From positions 124,148-188,147 of the forward strand of contig PMTF01000016.1 in NCBI GenBank assembly GCA_003167415.1: 64,000 nucleotides of DNA, given 5' to 3'. The position numbers and the translations under genes were made by a program. Below, in pieces: positions 17,108-26,012 of the stretch; within the stretch, counting starts at the first letter, position 1; every line of letters begins with the position of its first letter. The stretch comes from Acidimicrobiaceae bacterium (GTDB taxonomy: Bacteria > Actinomycetota > Acidimicrobiia > Acidimicrobiales > RAAP-2). Below the pieces are notes generated by a model that saw only the letters and a list, made by a program, of their open reading frames with translations, made no database searches and had not been told where the DNA came from.

Positions 17108-17982
17108 AGTGACCCCAAGGTCAGGTCGCCCCTCGTGATGCCGTCGCCAATGAGACTGACTCCGATACCGAAGAGCATGAGCACGACGCCCGGGATCGTC
17201 GTGATCCACCACGCGGAGAGCAGGTAACTCTGACCGCTCGCGATGATCGAACCGAGGTCGGCGCCGGGCGCCTGCTGGCCGAGGCCGAGGTAGGAGAGTC
17301 CCGCAATGACGAGCATGTTCACCACGACGTCGACCGTTGAGTAGACGAGGCTCGTGCGAATCAGGTTCGGTAGCGCGTGGCGAAAGATAGCCCGAAGGTG
17401 CGAGTAGCCGAGCGCCTTGGTCGCCATGATGAAGGGCTGTTCGCGCATGACGAGCATCTCAGAACGCGACAGTCGAAAGTACAGAGCCCACCCGACGATG
17501 ACGATGCCGATGCCGACGCCCTTTAGTCCTGGTCCGACGATCGCCACCACGGCGAGGACGAGCACGATGAAAGGAAAGGCGATGACCGTGTCCGCGACGC
17601 GACCGATGACCGCGTCGAACCAGCCGCCGATGTATCCGGAGATCGTCCCCAACGTGACGCCGACGATGAGACCGAGGTACGTTATGACCGCGACCACGAG
17701 TAGGTCAACGCGCAGGCCGTAGAGCACGCGGCTGAAGACGTCGCGGCCGACGAAGTCCGTCCCCATCCAGTGGTGCCACGAGGGCGCCTGGAGCGAGTCG
17801 ACAATATTGATCTGGTTCGGATGGTAGGGCGCGATGTAGGGCGCGAGCAGCGCCGCCAACACCATGATCGCAATGATGACGAGGCCGGTCGACAGTTCCC
17901 AATTCTGCGCCCGGAGGAACGAGCGCCATAGTCGATAGATACGTCGTCGCTTCATGACCGGTCGGGTGGCGAGATCAGACAC
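17104..17982 (-). CDS. ABC transporter permease, DppC-like
   Basis: A 292-aa permease with a first membrane segment near residue 30 (TGLVIIAIMVLAALLAPYIA), the family's GTDFVGRDVFSRVLYGLR stretch, and an EAA-type loop near SHLRAIFRHALPNLI. GTG at 17982 is chosen because GGGAG precedes it by six bases; the frame then overlaps the DppB-like gene by eight bases. An ATG at 17955 after that stop is the alternative start. It would form the membrane channel with the DppB-like subunit. Confidence 0.9.
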   Translation of the reverse strand: MSDLATRPVMKRRRIYRLWRSFLRAQNWELSTGLVIIAIMVLAALLAPYIAPYHPNQINIVDSLQAPSWHHWMGTDFVGRDVFSRVLYGLRVDLLVVAVITYLGLIVGVTLGTISGYIGGWFDAVIGRVADTVIAFPFIVLVLAVVAIVGPGLKGVGIGIVIVGWALYFRLSRSEMLVMREQPFIMATKALGYSHLRAIFRHALPNLIRTSLVYSTVDVVVNMLVIAGLSYLGLGQQAPGADLGSIIASGQSYLLSAWWITTIPGVVLMLFGIGVSLIGDGITRGDLTLGSL

Positions 17983-18922
17983 TCTTCGCTCCCGGTCGCA
18001 CGCGAGGGTCGACCGTCGCCTGCAGCAAGTCGGTCCCCAGGTTGAGGAGAACCACCAAGGACCCGGCGAGTACGGCGAGGGTTTCGACGAGCGGGTAGTC
18101 GCGCTGTTCGACGGCCTGGAACAAGAGGGTACCGAGACCCGGTATCTGGAAGACCTGCTCCAAGACCACAGTCCCACCAATTAAGAAGCCGACGCTGACA
18201 GCGAGCACCGTGACCGTCGGCATGACTGCGTTTCGAAACACGTGACGAATGAGGACCCGACGGGTCGTGAAACCGCGGGCTCGGGCCGCCTCGACGTACT
18301 CGAGGGCCATGGTGTGACGAAGGCTCGAGCGGAGCGTTCGCACGATGACCGCCAACAGCGACAGACCGAGCGCGATCGCTGGCAGCGTGAGCGAACGCAC
18401 GATCCCCCCGAAACCCGCCCCGTAGCCCGAAACCGGTAACCACCCGAGTTTGAGGCCGAAGATGATAGCGAGTATCAGCCCCGACCAGAACGTTGGCATC
18501 GCGAAACTGACCGACGTGAACACTCGAACCGCGTGGTCGGTCGCGGTCTCAGCCTTCAGCGCGGCAATCACCGCAAGTGGCACTCCGAGCACAATCGCCA
18601 CGATCGTCCCGTAGCTGATCAAGGCGATGCTCGGCACGACTCGCTGAGTGATCAGCGAAGAGATGCTCTGGCCGAAGGTGATGGACTGGCCAAAGTGGAA
18701 CGTCACGAGGTGAACCAGGAACAGCCAGAACTGCTGCGGCAACGGCTTGGTGAGCCCGAGGCGCGCGCTGACGAGATCGATCTCCCTCGGCGTCGCCCGC
18801 GGACCGAGCATGTTCGCGATTGGATTACCCGGCACGAAGTGAATCAACATGAACGCGAAGAAGGCCACGCCCAGTAGCTGCACCACGCTGATTCCGATTC
18901 GCCGAACGACGTACGCCCCCAT
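17975..18922 (-). CDS. ABC transporter permease, DppB-like
   Basis: A 315-aa permease opening with MGAYVVRRIGISVVQLLGVA and HFVPGNPIANMLG, the canonical DppB/OppB N-terminus, followed by about six membrane helices and the EAA-type loop ARGFTTRRVLIRHVFRNAV. It comes 63 bp after the binding-protein gene and overlaps the DppC-like gene by eight bases. Together with its neighbours it makes a complete five-component importer. Confidence 0.93.
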   Translation of the reverse strand: MGAYVVRRIGISVVQLLGVAFFAFMLIHFVPGNPIANMLGPRATPREIDLVSARLGLTKPLPQQFWLFLVHLVTFHFGQSITFGQSISSLITQRVVPSIALISYGTIVAIVLGVPLAVIAALKAETATDHAVRVFTSVSFAMPTFWSGLILAIIFGLKLGWLPVSGYGAGFGGIVRSLTLPAIALGLSLLAVIVRTLRSSLRHTMALEYVEAARARGFTTRRVLIRHVFRNAVMPTVTVLAVSVGFLIGGTVVLEQVFQIPGLGTLLFQAVEQRDYPLVETLAVLAGSLVVLLNLGTDLLQATVDPRVRPGAKSV

Positions 18923-18985
18923 CGCTACGTCACGGCACCACTCATGTCGGGACTACCTGACGTCAACTTGGAGCATTGACTCTTT

Positions 18986-20608
18986 CTACTTGGCGATCCA
19001 CGTGTACTGCAACGAGTCCGCGCCCAGTGGGTCGAGCACGGTGCCACACACGTTGTCGCGATGCGCGTTCAGGAACGGCAGGTCCATGACGTTGATGAAC
19101 GGCGTCTGGTCCTGCATCGCGGCCTGGATCTTCGGCCACTGGATTACCTGCGTCGCTTCGCTCGCGGTGTGGTCGAAGGTCGTCACCATCTTGGCGATGG
19201 CCGGATCGTTCCACCACGAGTAGAAGCTGTAGCCGCCTCCGCCGTAGGTGGTGACGAAGGTCGCGTACTCCTCGGGCACCGTCACGTCGCTCGTGAATTC
19301 GGCGTACGGGAAGGTCATGTCGTACTGACCCTTCATGTACAGTGCGGTCTCGGTCGCTTGGTCCTCGGCCTGCAACTTCACGTGGACGCCAATGGATGCC
19401 CACTCGGCTTGGAGGATGAGCACGAGGTTGGTGTACTCGACGTAGCCGCTCGGGTACTGCATCGTGATGGTGAAGCCCTTCGGGTAGTCGGACTTCGCCA
19501 TGTACGACTTGGCGAGACTCAAGTCGTAACTGTAGGGCTTGACGACACTGTTCGACGCGTCGAACTTCAACTGCGGCAGGACGCTATTGGGGATGGTGCC
19601 CAGCCCGTCGAAGACCGTCTTGTTAATGAGCGGCCGGTTGATCGCGTACTCCAGGGCCTTACGCACATCGAGATTCTGGAAAGGCTTGCGCTTGAAGTTC
19701 ATCCACAGGCCGACCCAGTAGGGGATCTTCACCGACTGGAGCGTCAGGTTCGAGTTGCCCTTCACGGTGGCGACCTGGTTGAACGCGATGCCGTCGGCCA
19801 TCTGAGCCTGATTGTTCTCGACGTCGAGCAATCGCGTGTTGTCGTTCAACGCGTACTGATAGGTCACCGAGTTGAGATAGGGCAAGCCGGGCTGCCAGTA
19901 GTTGGGGTTCCGCACGAAGGTGATCGACGAGCCACGAACCCATTTGCTGAGCTTGAAAGGACCAGTGCCCACGGGGTTATTCCAGAACTTGGTGCCTTCC
20001 TTCGTGACGAGAGCCTTGGGCACGATGAACGCGTCAAAGATGCTCATGTTGTAGATAAGGCCCGGCGTCGGCGCCGTGAGCGTCATCAACACCGTCGAAC
20101 TATTGACCGCTGTCGCGCTCTTGAAGCCGCCCGACAGTACTGCGGTCTCGTCCAGTTTCGGGTTGGCGAAATAGTCGAGTGAGAAGACGACGTCGGCCGC
20201 AGTGACCGGTGTGCCGTTTGAGAATTTGATCCCGGGGCGAATGTGGAAGGTGTAGCTCATTCCGTTGGCCGCCTCGCTCCAACTGCTCGCCACGGCGGGC
20301 ACGATGTTCTGCGTCTTACCCGTGGGGTCGGGCATCACGAGACCCTGGTACAGCAAGGTGTCAGCGAAGATGTCGCCATTGCCGTTCGTTGGAAAGAACG
20401 GATTAAGGGTCACGGGGCCGGCTTGGCGGGCGTAGACGAGGTTGCCGCCCTTGAGCGGCGCGCCACTGCACGTGAGCTGCGACGCGGTCGCCGACGACAT
20501 GACGACCAGCGGCGCAATGGCCAATGTCGCCACGAGCGACGTTGCGAGAAGAGCGCAGACGGCGAGTCTCGAACCTCCTCGTTCCCTCAGTTGCTTCACT
20601 TTGGACAC
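18986..20608 (-). CDS. Family 5 substrate-binding protein of the peptide-type ABC importer
   Basis: A 540-aa extracellular solute-binding protein of family 5 (peptide/nickel type). GTG at 20608 is preferred because it gives a clean signal peptide (basic RERGGSRLA, hydrophobic VCALLATSLVATLAIAPLVV, cleavage near SATAS) and is preceded by a run of G; an earlier ATG would add 24 residues without signal character. Typical segments are TYTFHIRPGIKFSNGTPVTA, NPVGTGPFKLSKWVRG, and the latter-half DVRKALEYAINRPLI. No lipobox cysteine is evident at the cleavage site. It leads the importer genes and follows the cyclase gene. The ligand could be a peptide, an opine-like conjugate or a sugar conjugate. 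Confidence 0.93.
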   Translation of the reverse strand: MSKVKQLRERGGSRLAVCALLATSLVATLAIAPLVVMSSATASQLTCSGAPLKGGNLVYARQAGPVTLNPFFPTNGNGDIFADTLLYQGLVMPDPTGKTQNIVPAVASSWSEAANGMSYTFHIRPGIKFSNGTPVTAADVVFSLDYFANPKLDETAVLSGGFKSATAVNSSTVLMTLTAPTPGLIYNMSIFDAFIVPKALVTKEGTKFWNNPVGTGPFKLSKWVRGSSITFVRNPNYWQPGLPYLNSVTYQYALNDNTRLLDVENNQAQMADGIAFNQVATVKGNSNLTLQSVKIPYWVGLWMNFKRKPFQNLDVRKALEYAINRPLINKTVFDGLGTIPNSVLPQLKFDASNSVVKPYSYDLSLAKSYMAKSDYPKGFTITMQYPSGYVEYTNLVLILQAEWASIGVHVKLQAEDQATETALYMKGQYDMTFPYAEFTSDVTVPEEYATFVTTYGGGGYSFYSWWNDPAIAKMVTTFDHTASEATQVIQWPKIQAAMQDQTPFINVMDLPFLNAHRDNVCGTVLDPLGADSLQYTWIAK

Positions 20609-20737
20609 GACGACCCCCCCAGGTTTCGACAGGTCCGGCGCCCCCACGACCCCGGATCCGGTGTTGCAATCTTTGGGCAACCATACGTGACTGATGTCGC
20701 TAACGCAAGCCGGACGTCCAATAAAAAACAGTGAGCG

Positions 20738-21694
20738 CTACTTGATCGCCAGTGCGTTCGCCGGTGAGCCGATGCCCCCCGTGACGTTCAGTGGGGCACT
20801 GGCCAGAAGGAACTCATAGACCCTGTCGATGGCGCAGTCGTCCGCCAGATCCTCCAGATTCCAGAGTTCGCCAATGGCGAAACCGAGCAGTCCAATCAAC
20901 ACCCGGTGCAAGAAGCCGTACGGTCGAGCGGCCTCAGAGAAGTCCGGAGGCCAGACCTCGGTCGCGAATGAATCCGACACGACGGCGGCGGCGCCACTGT
21001 CCCAGAGGTACCGGGCCATCGCTTCAGTGTGTTCAATTCCCGGCGCACGCAGGTCCGAGGCGAGCGAGCGTCGCGCCTCGTCTCCCAGTTCCCGATAGTT
21101 CGCGAGGAATCCAGTGCGCACCACGATCGCACAGCCCTCGCTGAACGAGAGGCCCGCGGCCTCGCGCGCGGCTTCGAGGTCCGCTACTGATATCGAGCCA
21201 GAAGGCGAGGGTGAGAGTTTCCCCTTCGCGTGGTGGCGCGCGACGTCCAACAAGACGCCCCGCGTCACGACACCGTGGCGCGACCAGTGATCGATCGTAT
21301 TGAATCCTCCGCCGAGGACGTCGTCGACCGATCGACCATTGTAAAAGACGCCGGGTCGAGCGGCGATATGCGCGAGCGAGTCCCATTGGCTTGCAATCTG
21401 AGGAAAGTAATCGTCGAGAACGTCGTCGAGGTCCTCGACGGCCCCGGTTCCGCCGCGCAACACCCGGTGACGCGCCGGCGTCCTCGTCGAATCGAGCGGA
21501 GGATCGAAGGCCCAGACCGGCGTGTCGAGGCCGAACGTCGCTCCACGACGCACCAGACCGACGGCGTCGCGCACTACGTCGGACGTGATCAGATTGAGTC
21601 GACCAATCGAGTCGTCGGCGCCGTAGAGTCCCCATGCGGTCCCCGCTCCGGAAAGGTCACGGGGAAGTTCGTCATACGTGGGACTCGTGGCCAC
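20738..21694 (-). CDS. Cyclase-family (kynurenine-formamidase-like) hydrolase
   Basis: A 318-aa protein of the cyclase/arylformamidase-like family, a metal-dependent hydrolase fold that acts on amides or lactones. The N-terminal pattern GAGTAWGLYGADDSIGRLN and the active-site region QWDSLAHIAARPGVFYNG match this family; a second region GCAIVVRTGFLANY and VVSDSFATEVWPPDF fits the C-terminal part. The usual HxGTHxD signature is replaced by WDSLAHI, a variant also found in this subgroup. It lies between the aminotransferase-like gene (10-bp gap) and the binding-protein gene. A second cyclase-family protein is encoded at 38351-39304. Its substrate is unknown. Confidence 0.82.
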   Translation of the reverse strand: MATSPTYDELPRDLSGAGTAWGLYGADDSIGRLNLITSDVVRDAVGLVRRGATFGLDTPVWAFDPPLDSTRTPARHRVLRGGTGAVEDLDDVLDDYFPQIASQWDSLAHIAARPGVFYNGRSVDDVLGGGFNTIDHWSRHGVVTRGVLLDVARHHAKGKLSPSPSGSISVADLEAAREAAGLSFSEGCAIVVRTGFLANYRELGDEARRSLASDLRAPGIEHTEAMARYLWDSGAAAVVSDSFATEVWPPDFSEAARPYGFLHRVLIGLLGFAIGELWNLEDLADDCAIDRVYEFLLASAPLNVTGGIGSPANALAIK

Positions 21695-21704
21695 GGGCTC
21701 TGTC

Positions 21705-22958
21705 TTAGTCGGCGGCGCGAAGCTCAGAGAATGCTGCGTCGGTCGCTGACAAGGCGAGCTCCAGGTCCGCGTCGGTCAGCGCGGCCGAGATGAACCAGTT
21801 GTGGCGTGGGTGTAAGTACAGTCCGTGACACAACGCGCTCGCCGCAAACCTGTTGGCCATCGCCTTGTCGACGTCGCCCACAAAACTCATGTACGGCATC
21901 TGCGAGGGTCCGGTCTGGAGCACCTCGATCCCCCAGCGCTCGGACTGTTCCGACAATCCCGTTCGCAGCGCATCGCCCATTGCGACCATACGCCCGACCG
22001 CATCGTCGCGTTGCAGCACCGTGAGCGTGGCGAGACTCGCGGCCATCGGCACTGACGAGAACCAGAATGATCCGGTCGTGAACAGCGAAGCGGCCGCGTC
22101 ACGCAATCGGTCATTGCCCAAGACGGCCGCGAGCGGATGACCGTTGGCGATGGCTTTGCTCCACGCCGAGAGGTCGGGGGCAACCCCGATGGTTTCCCAA
22201 CTCCCGCCGAAGTGGAGGCGCATGCCGCAGCGCACGTCGTCCAGGATGAGTGCCGCTCCCGACGCGTCGCAGAGTTCACGAAGTCCGCGCGCGAACGCGG
22301 GATCGACCAATTCCTGGTCGAAGCCGGCGTCGTGTCGAAACGGCGAGACCAGAACGGCCGCGACGTCATCGGAGAATGCTGCCCGGACGCTCTCGAGGTC
22401 GTTGTACGTATAGCGAACGAGGTTGGCGCGATCTTCGCTGGTCGTACCGGTTTCGACGGGCGTGCACCACGGTGCGGCACCGTGATACGCGCCCTTCGCC
22501 ACGAGTATCTTTCGTTTACTCGTCGCGGCACGTGCGATTGTGCAGCACAGTGTGGTGGCATCGGTGCCGTTTTTCTGGAGCATGGCCCAGTCGGCGTGGG
22601 CGACTACTTCGACCAGCCGCTCGGCAAGTTCGACCATGCGCTCCGAGGGTCCATCGAGACAGTCGCCGAGCGCGGCCTGACGCGCCGCGGCTTCTTCGAC
22701 CTCCGGGTGTTGGTGACCCAAGAGCACCGGGCCCCAGCTACACATCAAGTCGACGAACTCTCTCCCGTCCACGTCAACGACGCGGGCGCCACGTCCGCTG
22801 GCGAAGAACTGTGGGTACTCGGACGGCAGGGCGTTCATATTGAGGTGGCCGTACATACCGCCGGGGATCACGGCTCTCGCCCTCACGCGAAGTTCCGCGT
22901 CCCTCGGTCGCGATCGCTTGTCCACGTCTGTCGGCAGTCCACTGGTTCGTATCGTCAT
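21705..22958 (-). CDS. Glutamate-1-semialdehyde-2,1-aminomutase-like class III aminotransferase
   Basis: A 417-aa PLP enzyme resembling HemL: the segments FVDLMCSWGPVLLGHQHPEV, MLQKNGTDATTLC, ALILDDVRCGMRLHFGG and the Schiff-base lysine in LSAWSKAIANGHPLAAVLG. ATG at 22956-22958 follows GGAGG by eight bases and is preferred to a GTG seven codons upstream. Its place in a catabolic operon beside an aldolase, a kinase and an importer argues against a heme role; HemL-like proteins outside heme operons often act on other amino acids or amino sugars. It may move the amino group of the imported compound. The specific reaction is not known. Confidence 0.85.
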   Translation of the reverse strand: MTIRTSGLPTDVDKRSRPRDAELRVRARAVIPGGMYGHLNMNALPSEYPQFFASGRGARVVDVDGREFVDLMCSWGPVLLGHQHPEVEEAAARQAALGDCLDGPSERMVELAERLVEVVAHADWAMLQKNGTDATTLCCTIARAATSKRKILVAKGAYHGAAPWCTPVETGTTSEDRANLVRYTYNDLESVRAAFSDDVAAVLVSPFRHDAGFDQELVDPAFARGLRELCDASGAALILDDVRCGMRLHFGGSWETIGVAPDLSAWSKAIANGHPLAAVLGNDRLRDAAASLFTTGSFWFSSVPMAASLATLTVLQRDDAVGRMVAMGDALRTGLSEQSERWGIEVLQTGPSQMPYMSFVGDVDKAMANRFAASALCHGLYLHPRHNWFISAALTDADLELALSATDAAFSELRAAD

Positions 22959-22983
22959 GTCCGCATCCTCCTCAATCACTCGC

Positions 22984-23991
22984 TCACGCGTCGACGAATT
23001 CTTTTAGTCGATGGGCCGCGGCCCGGGCCGCATCATCGTTGTATGCATTGAGCACTGTAACGACCTGTTGGAGGCCCGTGATACCGGCGTCGGATCCGAG
23101 TCCCGTCGCCACGAGCCCCCCGCAGACAGTGCCGATCCACGCCGCTGACGCCGGGTCCAGTCCGCAAAGCAGTCCAACCAGAAACCCTGCGTCGAATCCA
23201 TCACCACAACCCGTCGTGTCCACCACGTCGATGTCCATCGCCGGAATGGACACGTCGATCGCACGGGTGACCACGCGGCATCCCTGCTCGCCCTGAGTGA
23301 CCGCGACACCACCTGCTCCGGCCTCGAGCATGACGTGAGCGGCCTCGTGCACGTCAGTGCACTCCGCGAGCCCGAGTAGTTGCTCTTCGTTGGGACAGAA
23401 CCAATCGGTGTGGCGTAGAACCGGACCGAGGGCGTCAAGGGATCGGCGATCACCGTTGCGCAACACGTCCATCGTCACGAGCGCCCCGTTGCGACGCGCC
23501 GTCGCCACGAGCTGACCAATCACTTCGGGGTCCATGGCGGGCATCGCATCCAGGCCACCCACGTGGATGGCACTGGCGGACAAAACGGCGTCGCGCTGCT
23601 CGTTGGTAAGGTCCGTCGCATTAAAAATGGCATTGGCGCCGGGCACGTGCAGGGCTGGACGTTCGCCGTTCGGACGGATCGGCAGGATGGTCGCGGAGGT
23701 TGCGCCGGCGAGTCGCAGGAGAAGACTTGCATCAACGCCCGCGTCGTCGAGGAGGCGCACGACGAAATCGCCGAGGATGTCATCGCCGATCGCGCCGACG
23801 TTTCGTACTTTGATGCCCATTTTCGCGAGATCGACGCTCGTTCCGGCGGCCGTTCCGGCGGCGGTCGCACGTATCTCATCGATGAGGATCGAGTGTTGTC
23901 CCGGAGGGATCGTCGTGACCGGTCGGCCCAGGATGTCAAGAATATGGACACCCAGGCATACGACGGAACCGAGTCCCTTGAGGTCGCTCAC
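22984..23991 (-). CDS. PfkB-family carbohydrate kinase
   Basis: A 335-aa sugar or nucleoside kinase of the ribokinase/PfkB type. It shows the N-terminal GSVVCLGVHILDILGRPV, the glycine pair in DLAKMGIKVRNVGAIGDDILG, and the C-terminal signature VDTTGCGDGFDAGFLVGLL with the catalytic aspartate in TGCGD. The start is GTG at 23991, overlapping the aldolase stop as GTGA; the long open stretch upstream does not look like PfkB protein. It would phosphorylate a small sugar before aldol cleavage by the enzyme of the upstream gene. The substrate is unassigned. Confidence 0.9.
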   Translation of the reverse strand: MSDLKGLGSVVCLGVHILDILGRPVTTIPPGQHSILIDEIRATAAGTAAGTSVDLAKMGIKVRNVGAIGDDILGDFVVRLLDDAGVDASLLLRLAGATSATILPIRPNGERPALHVPGANAIFNATDLTNEQRDAVLSASAIHVGGLDAMPAMDPEVIGQLVATARRNGALVTMDVLRNGDRRSLDALGPVLRHTDWFCPNEEQLLGLAECTDVHEAAHVMLEAGAGGVAVTQGEQGCRVVTRAIDVSIPAMDIDVVDTTGCGDGFDAGFLVGLLCGLDPASAAWIGTVCGGLVATGLGSDAGITGLQQVVTVLNAYNDDAARAAAHRLKEFVDA

Positions 23992-24671
23992 CGTGCTCCG
24001 TCTTCGAGCGCCGGCCCGCCGTAGCGACGACGACGGACCTCGGCCTCCACCTCGGCCAATTCGTCCGCGGTGAGAATGCGGGGATCGCCGTAACTGAGTG
24101 AGAGTCGATAAACCTTGGCCAACCATTCAAGGAGTAGCGCACGTTCGTACGCCTGCTGCAGCGTGGCGCCACGAGTCACCGCCCCGTGGTTCTGCAGAAT
24201 CGCAGCGTTGCGACTCGCCATGACCGAGATCGCACCATCGGCCAAACCGTCAGAGCCGAAGCGCACATAGTCGACCACTGGCACCGGTCCCCCGAGACCG
24301 GCGATCACGTAGTGAACGGCGGGAAGTTCCGGCTGTGAAAGCGAGAGAGCGACGACTTCAGCGGAGTGCGTGTGCACAATGGCGCGAGCGTCGGTATTGC
24401 GGTAGATGCCCGAGTGCATGGGCCACTCCGACGAGACGGTGGCTTTGCCTGAGAGTTTCTGACCGTCGAGGGATACCACGCAGACGTCCTCCGGCACGAT
24501 CTCGCGATAGAGGATGCCACTCGGACTGATCGCTACGACGTCGCCCACCCGCACGCTGAGATTGCCGGCCGTGCCAACGGCCAGCCCGTCCTCGAGCATT
24601 CGCACGCCGTAGGCCACCAGATCGCGACGAGCAAGGTCAAGCTCGCGCTCGTCAGCTTCCACTCGACCCAT
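23988..24671 (-). CDS. Class II aldolase/adducin-family protein (fuculose-phosphate-aldolase-like)
   Basis: A 227-aa zinc aldolase or epimerase of the FucA/AraD fold. Seen: GTAGNLSVRVGD near residue 35, SSEWPMHSGIYR with a candidate catalytic Glu, the zinc-binding HTHSAEV, and the third histidine in ILQNHGAVTRG. It is the first gene of the nine-gene operon, whose promoter region faces the TetR gene. Likely chemistry is retro-aldol cleavage of a phosphorylated keto-sugar to DHAP and an aldehyde, after the PfkB kinase. Decarboxylase or epimerase activity exists in the family, so the reaction remains open. Confidence 0.9.
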   Translation of the reverse strand: MGRVEADERELDLARRDLVAYGVRMLEDGLAVGTAGNLSVRVGDVVAISPSGILYREIVPEDVCVVSLDGQKLSGKATVSSEWPMHSGIYRNTDARAIVHTHSAEVVALSLSQPELPAVHYVIAGLGGPVPVVDYVRFGSDGLADGAISVMASRNAAILQNHGAVTRGATLQQAYERALLLEWLAKVYRLSLSYGDPRILTADELAEVEAEVRRRRYGGPALEDGAR

Positions 24672-24710
24672 CCCCCATCCCCCGTTCGGTGCGCGCGCTA
24701 CGCCGGCCGG

Positions 24711-24739
24711 ATTTTATACGGATGACCGACAAAAATCAA
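24711..24739 (-). promoter_or_regulatory. Candidate promoter for the aldolase-led operon
   Basis: Read on the minus strand, TTGATT (24734-24739) and TATAAA (within 24711-24718, TATAAAAT) are spaced by 15 bases, 40 bp upstream of the aldolase ATG. The -10 is close to consensus; the -35 and the short spacing are less good. Between them lies GTCGGTCATC, which may overlap a TetR operator. Activity is inferred from sequence only. Confidence 0.4.
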
Positions 24740-24813
24740 TCCCGATTCAGTAATCTGCTTGCGAGTGCCCGTTATCGTAGGGCGCTACCACTGAGAGTGA
24801 GGCGAGGAGGTCC

Positions 24814-25416
24814 GTGCCCAAGATCGTTGATTGGGAGGTCCGCAAGGACTCAATCTTAGAAGCGACGTGGCGCGTCATCGCCCGTGACGGACTGGCGAAC
24901 ACGACCGTGCGCGCCATTGCTCGCGAGGCCGATTGTTCACAGGGAATTCTCTCGCACTACTTCGACGACAAACTGGACATCCTCGCCTCGGCCTTGTTGC
25001 TGTCACACCGTCGAGTTCGCGAGCGCACAGAAAAGAAGGTGAAGGATCTTCGAGGCATGTCGGCCCTTCGCATTGCAATGCAGGAGGCACTCCCCCTTGA
25101 CGCCGAGCGTGAACTTGAAGCTCGCATCGAAGTGAGTTTTTGGGGACGAATGCTAGGAGACGCTCGACTCGTCGACCTAGGTCGGAGCGAAGTCGACCTC
25201 CTCCGTGACCGGCTCCGTGGCCACCTGATCGAGGCGCGTGACGCGAAAGAACTACGTCCGGACCTTGACCTGGAACTCGCGACGCAAGAATTGCTCATAT
25301 TGATTGACGGCATCAGCGTCGAGCGCGTTCATTTCCCGAAATCCGTGTCGCCGTCCCGTCAGTTGGAACTCCTTGAGCGCAGACTTTCCTCGTTCCAAGA
25401 AGTGCCGGTCCAATGA
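24814..25416 (+). CDS. TetR-family transcriptional regulator
   Basis: A 200-aa regulator starting with GTG at 24814 after GGAGG. The N-terminal helix-turn-helix is plain: RDGLANTTVRAIAREADCSQ then GILSHYFDDKLDIL, close to the BetI subgroup (EATWRVIARDGL). The C-terminal half is an all-helical ligand and dimer domain. It is divergent from the nine-gene aldolase/importer operon, with 142 bp between the start codons, and is its probable repressor. The last codons overlap copy A of a 42-bp direct repeat. The family is certain; the ligand is unknown. Confidence 0.92.
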   Translation: MPKIVDWEVRKDSILEATWRVIARDGLANTTVRAIAREADCSQGILSHYFDDKLDILASALLLSHRRVRERTEKKVKDLRGMSALRIAMQEALPLDAERELEARIEVSFWGRMLGDARLVDLGRSEVDLLRDRLRGHLIEARDAKELRPDLDLELATQELLILIDGISVERVHFPKSVSPSRQLELLERRLSSFQEVPVQ

Positions 25417-25448
25417 CGCCCAATTTGAATTGACCGAGGTCGCATGAC
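25407..25448. repeat. Direct repeat copy A (42 bp)
   Basis: This copy covers the last codons and stop of the TetR gene and matches 25986-26027 at 39 of 42 positions; weaker identity runs on for 13 more bases. The core contains CCCAATTTGAATTG, close to a palindrome. The two copies are 579 bp apart and enclose the small membrane protein gene. It could be a target-site duplication, a scar of recombination, or a 3'-end duplication. Confidence 0.75.
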
Positions 25449-25685
25449 CATTCGGTCACTCTTGTTGCTTTCAACTATTGAGGCTGTGAGGCACCCCAAA
25501 TGACCGCTGCTGACAGTCCCATTGTCCCGCCGCCTGTGCGCCTCGCGCAACCGTGGACGCTGATCGCGGTCTGCGCGGGCGCCTCACGACTTCCGCAGCG
25601 GGCTCGAGTCGCCAGTGTTTAGTAGCAGATCCGTTAAGGCGATACCATCAAACGCGCAGAGCGAGATTGTTCAACATAGTCAACC

Positions 25686-25707
25686 TCAACATTCGAGGGA
25701 ATGTTGA
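25686..25707. promoter_or_regulatory. Perfect 9-bp inverted repeat upstream of a membrane protein gene
   Basis: TCAACATTC (25686-25694) and GAATGTTGA (25699-25707) are exact complements around a 4-base centre GAGG, 36 bases before the GTG start at 25743. A further TTCAACAT lies just upstream near 25672. It may be an operator or an mRNA hairpin. The rest of 25417-25742 contains only direct repeat copy A and no gene that I can support. Confidence 0.5.
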
Positions 25708-25742
25708 CCTATGATCACTTTGTCCTTGAGAAGGGATTTACT

Positions 25743-26012
25743 GTGTCCGCTGGTCGCAAAGCCCTCATTACGTTATTGGTACTGATCGGTCTCATTCTTA
25801 TCGCGGTGGGCATCGTGTACTTCGTGGTGAAAGCTGGATCGTTACCGTCGTTCATTCCAGGACACATCGCCCATTCAAGCGCCCACCGCTCCAAGCGCGG
25901 ACTGATCGCCGTCATCGTCGGTGCGGTCGTGTTGCTGGCGGCGGTGGTTGGCGCATCGGTCGGGCGGCGGCGCTCGATAAATCCAGGTCCAATGACGCCC
26001 AATTCGAATTGA
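25743..26012 (+). CDS. Small two-helix membrane protein (89 aa)
   Basis: GTG at 25743 follows GAAGGGA by six bases and gives MSAGRKALITLLVLIG; an ATG 42 bp upstream has no ribosome site. The protein has two membrane segments (TLLVLIGLILIAVGIVYFVV and AVIVGAVVLLAAVVGASVG) separated by a short loop containing AGSLPSFIPGH and basic residues, and ends in a basic tail. This layout is common among small actinobacterial membrane proteins of unknown function. Its last codons form copy B of the direct repeat whose copy A ends the TetR gene. Confidence 0.75.
   Translation: MSAGRKALITLLVLIGLILIAVGIVYFVVKAGSLPSFIPGHIAHSSAHRSKRGLIAVIVGAVVLLAAVVGASVGRRRSINPGPMTPNSN

Noticed and set aside
22137-23051. 304-aa plus-strand open frame
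   Set aside because: Antisense to the HemL-like aminotransferase gene, with no ribosome site or known motif.
14076-25634. Shared 15-mer TAGTAGCAGATCCGT at 14076 and 25620
   Set aside because: A single exact 15-base match is expected a few times by chance in 64 kb on both strands, and the flanks do not match.
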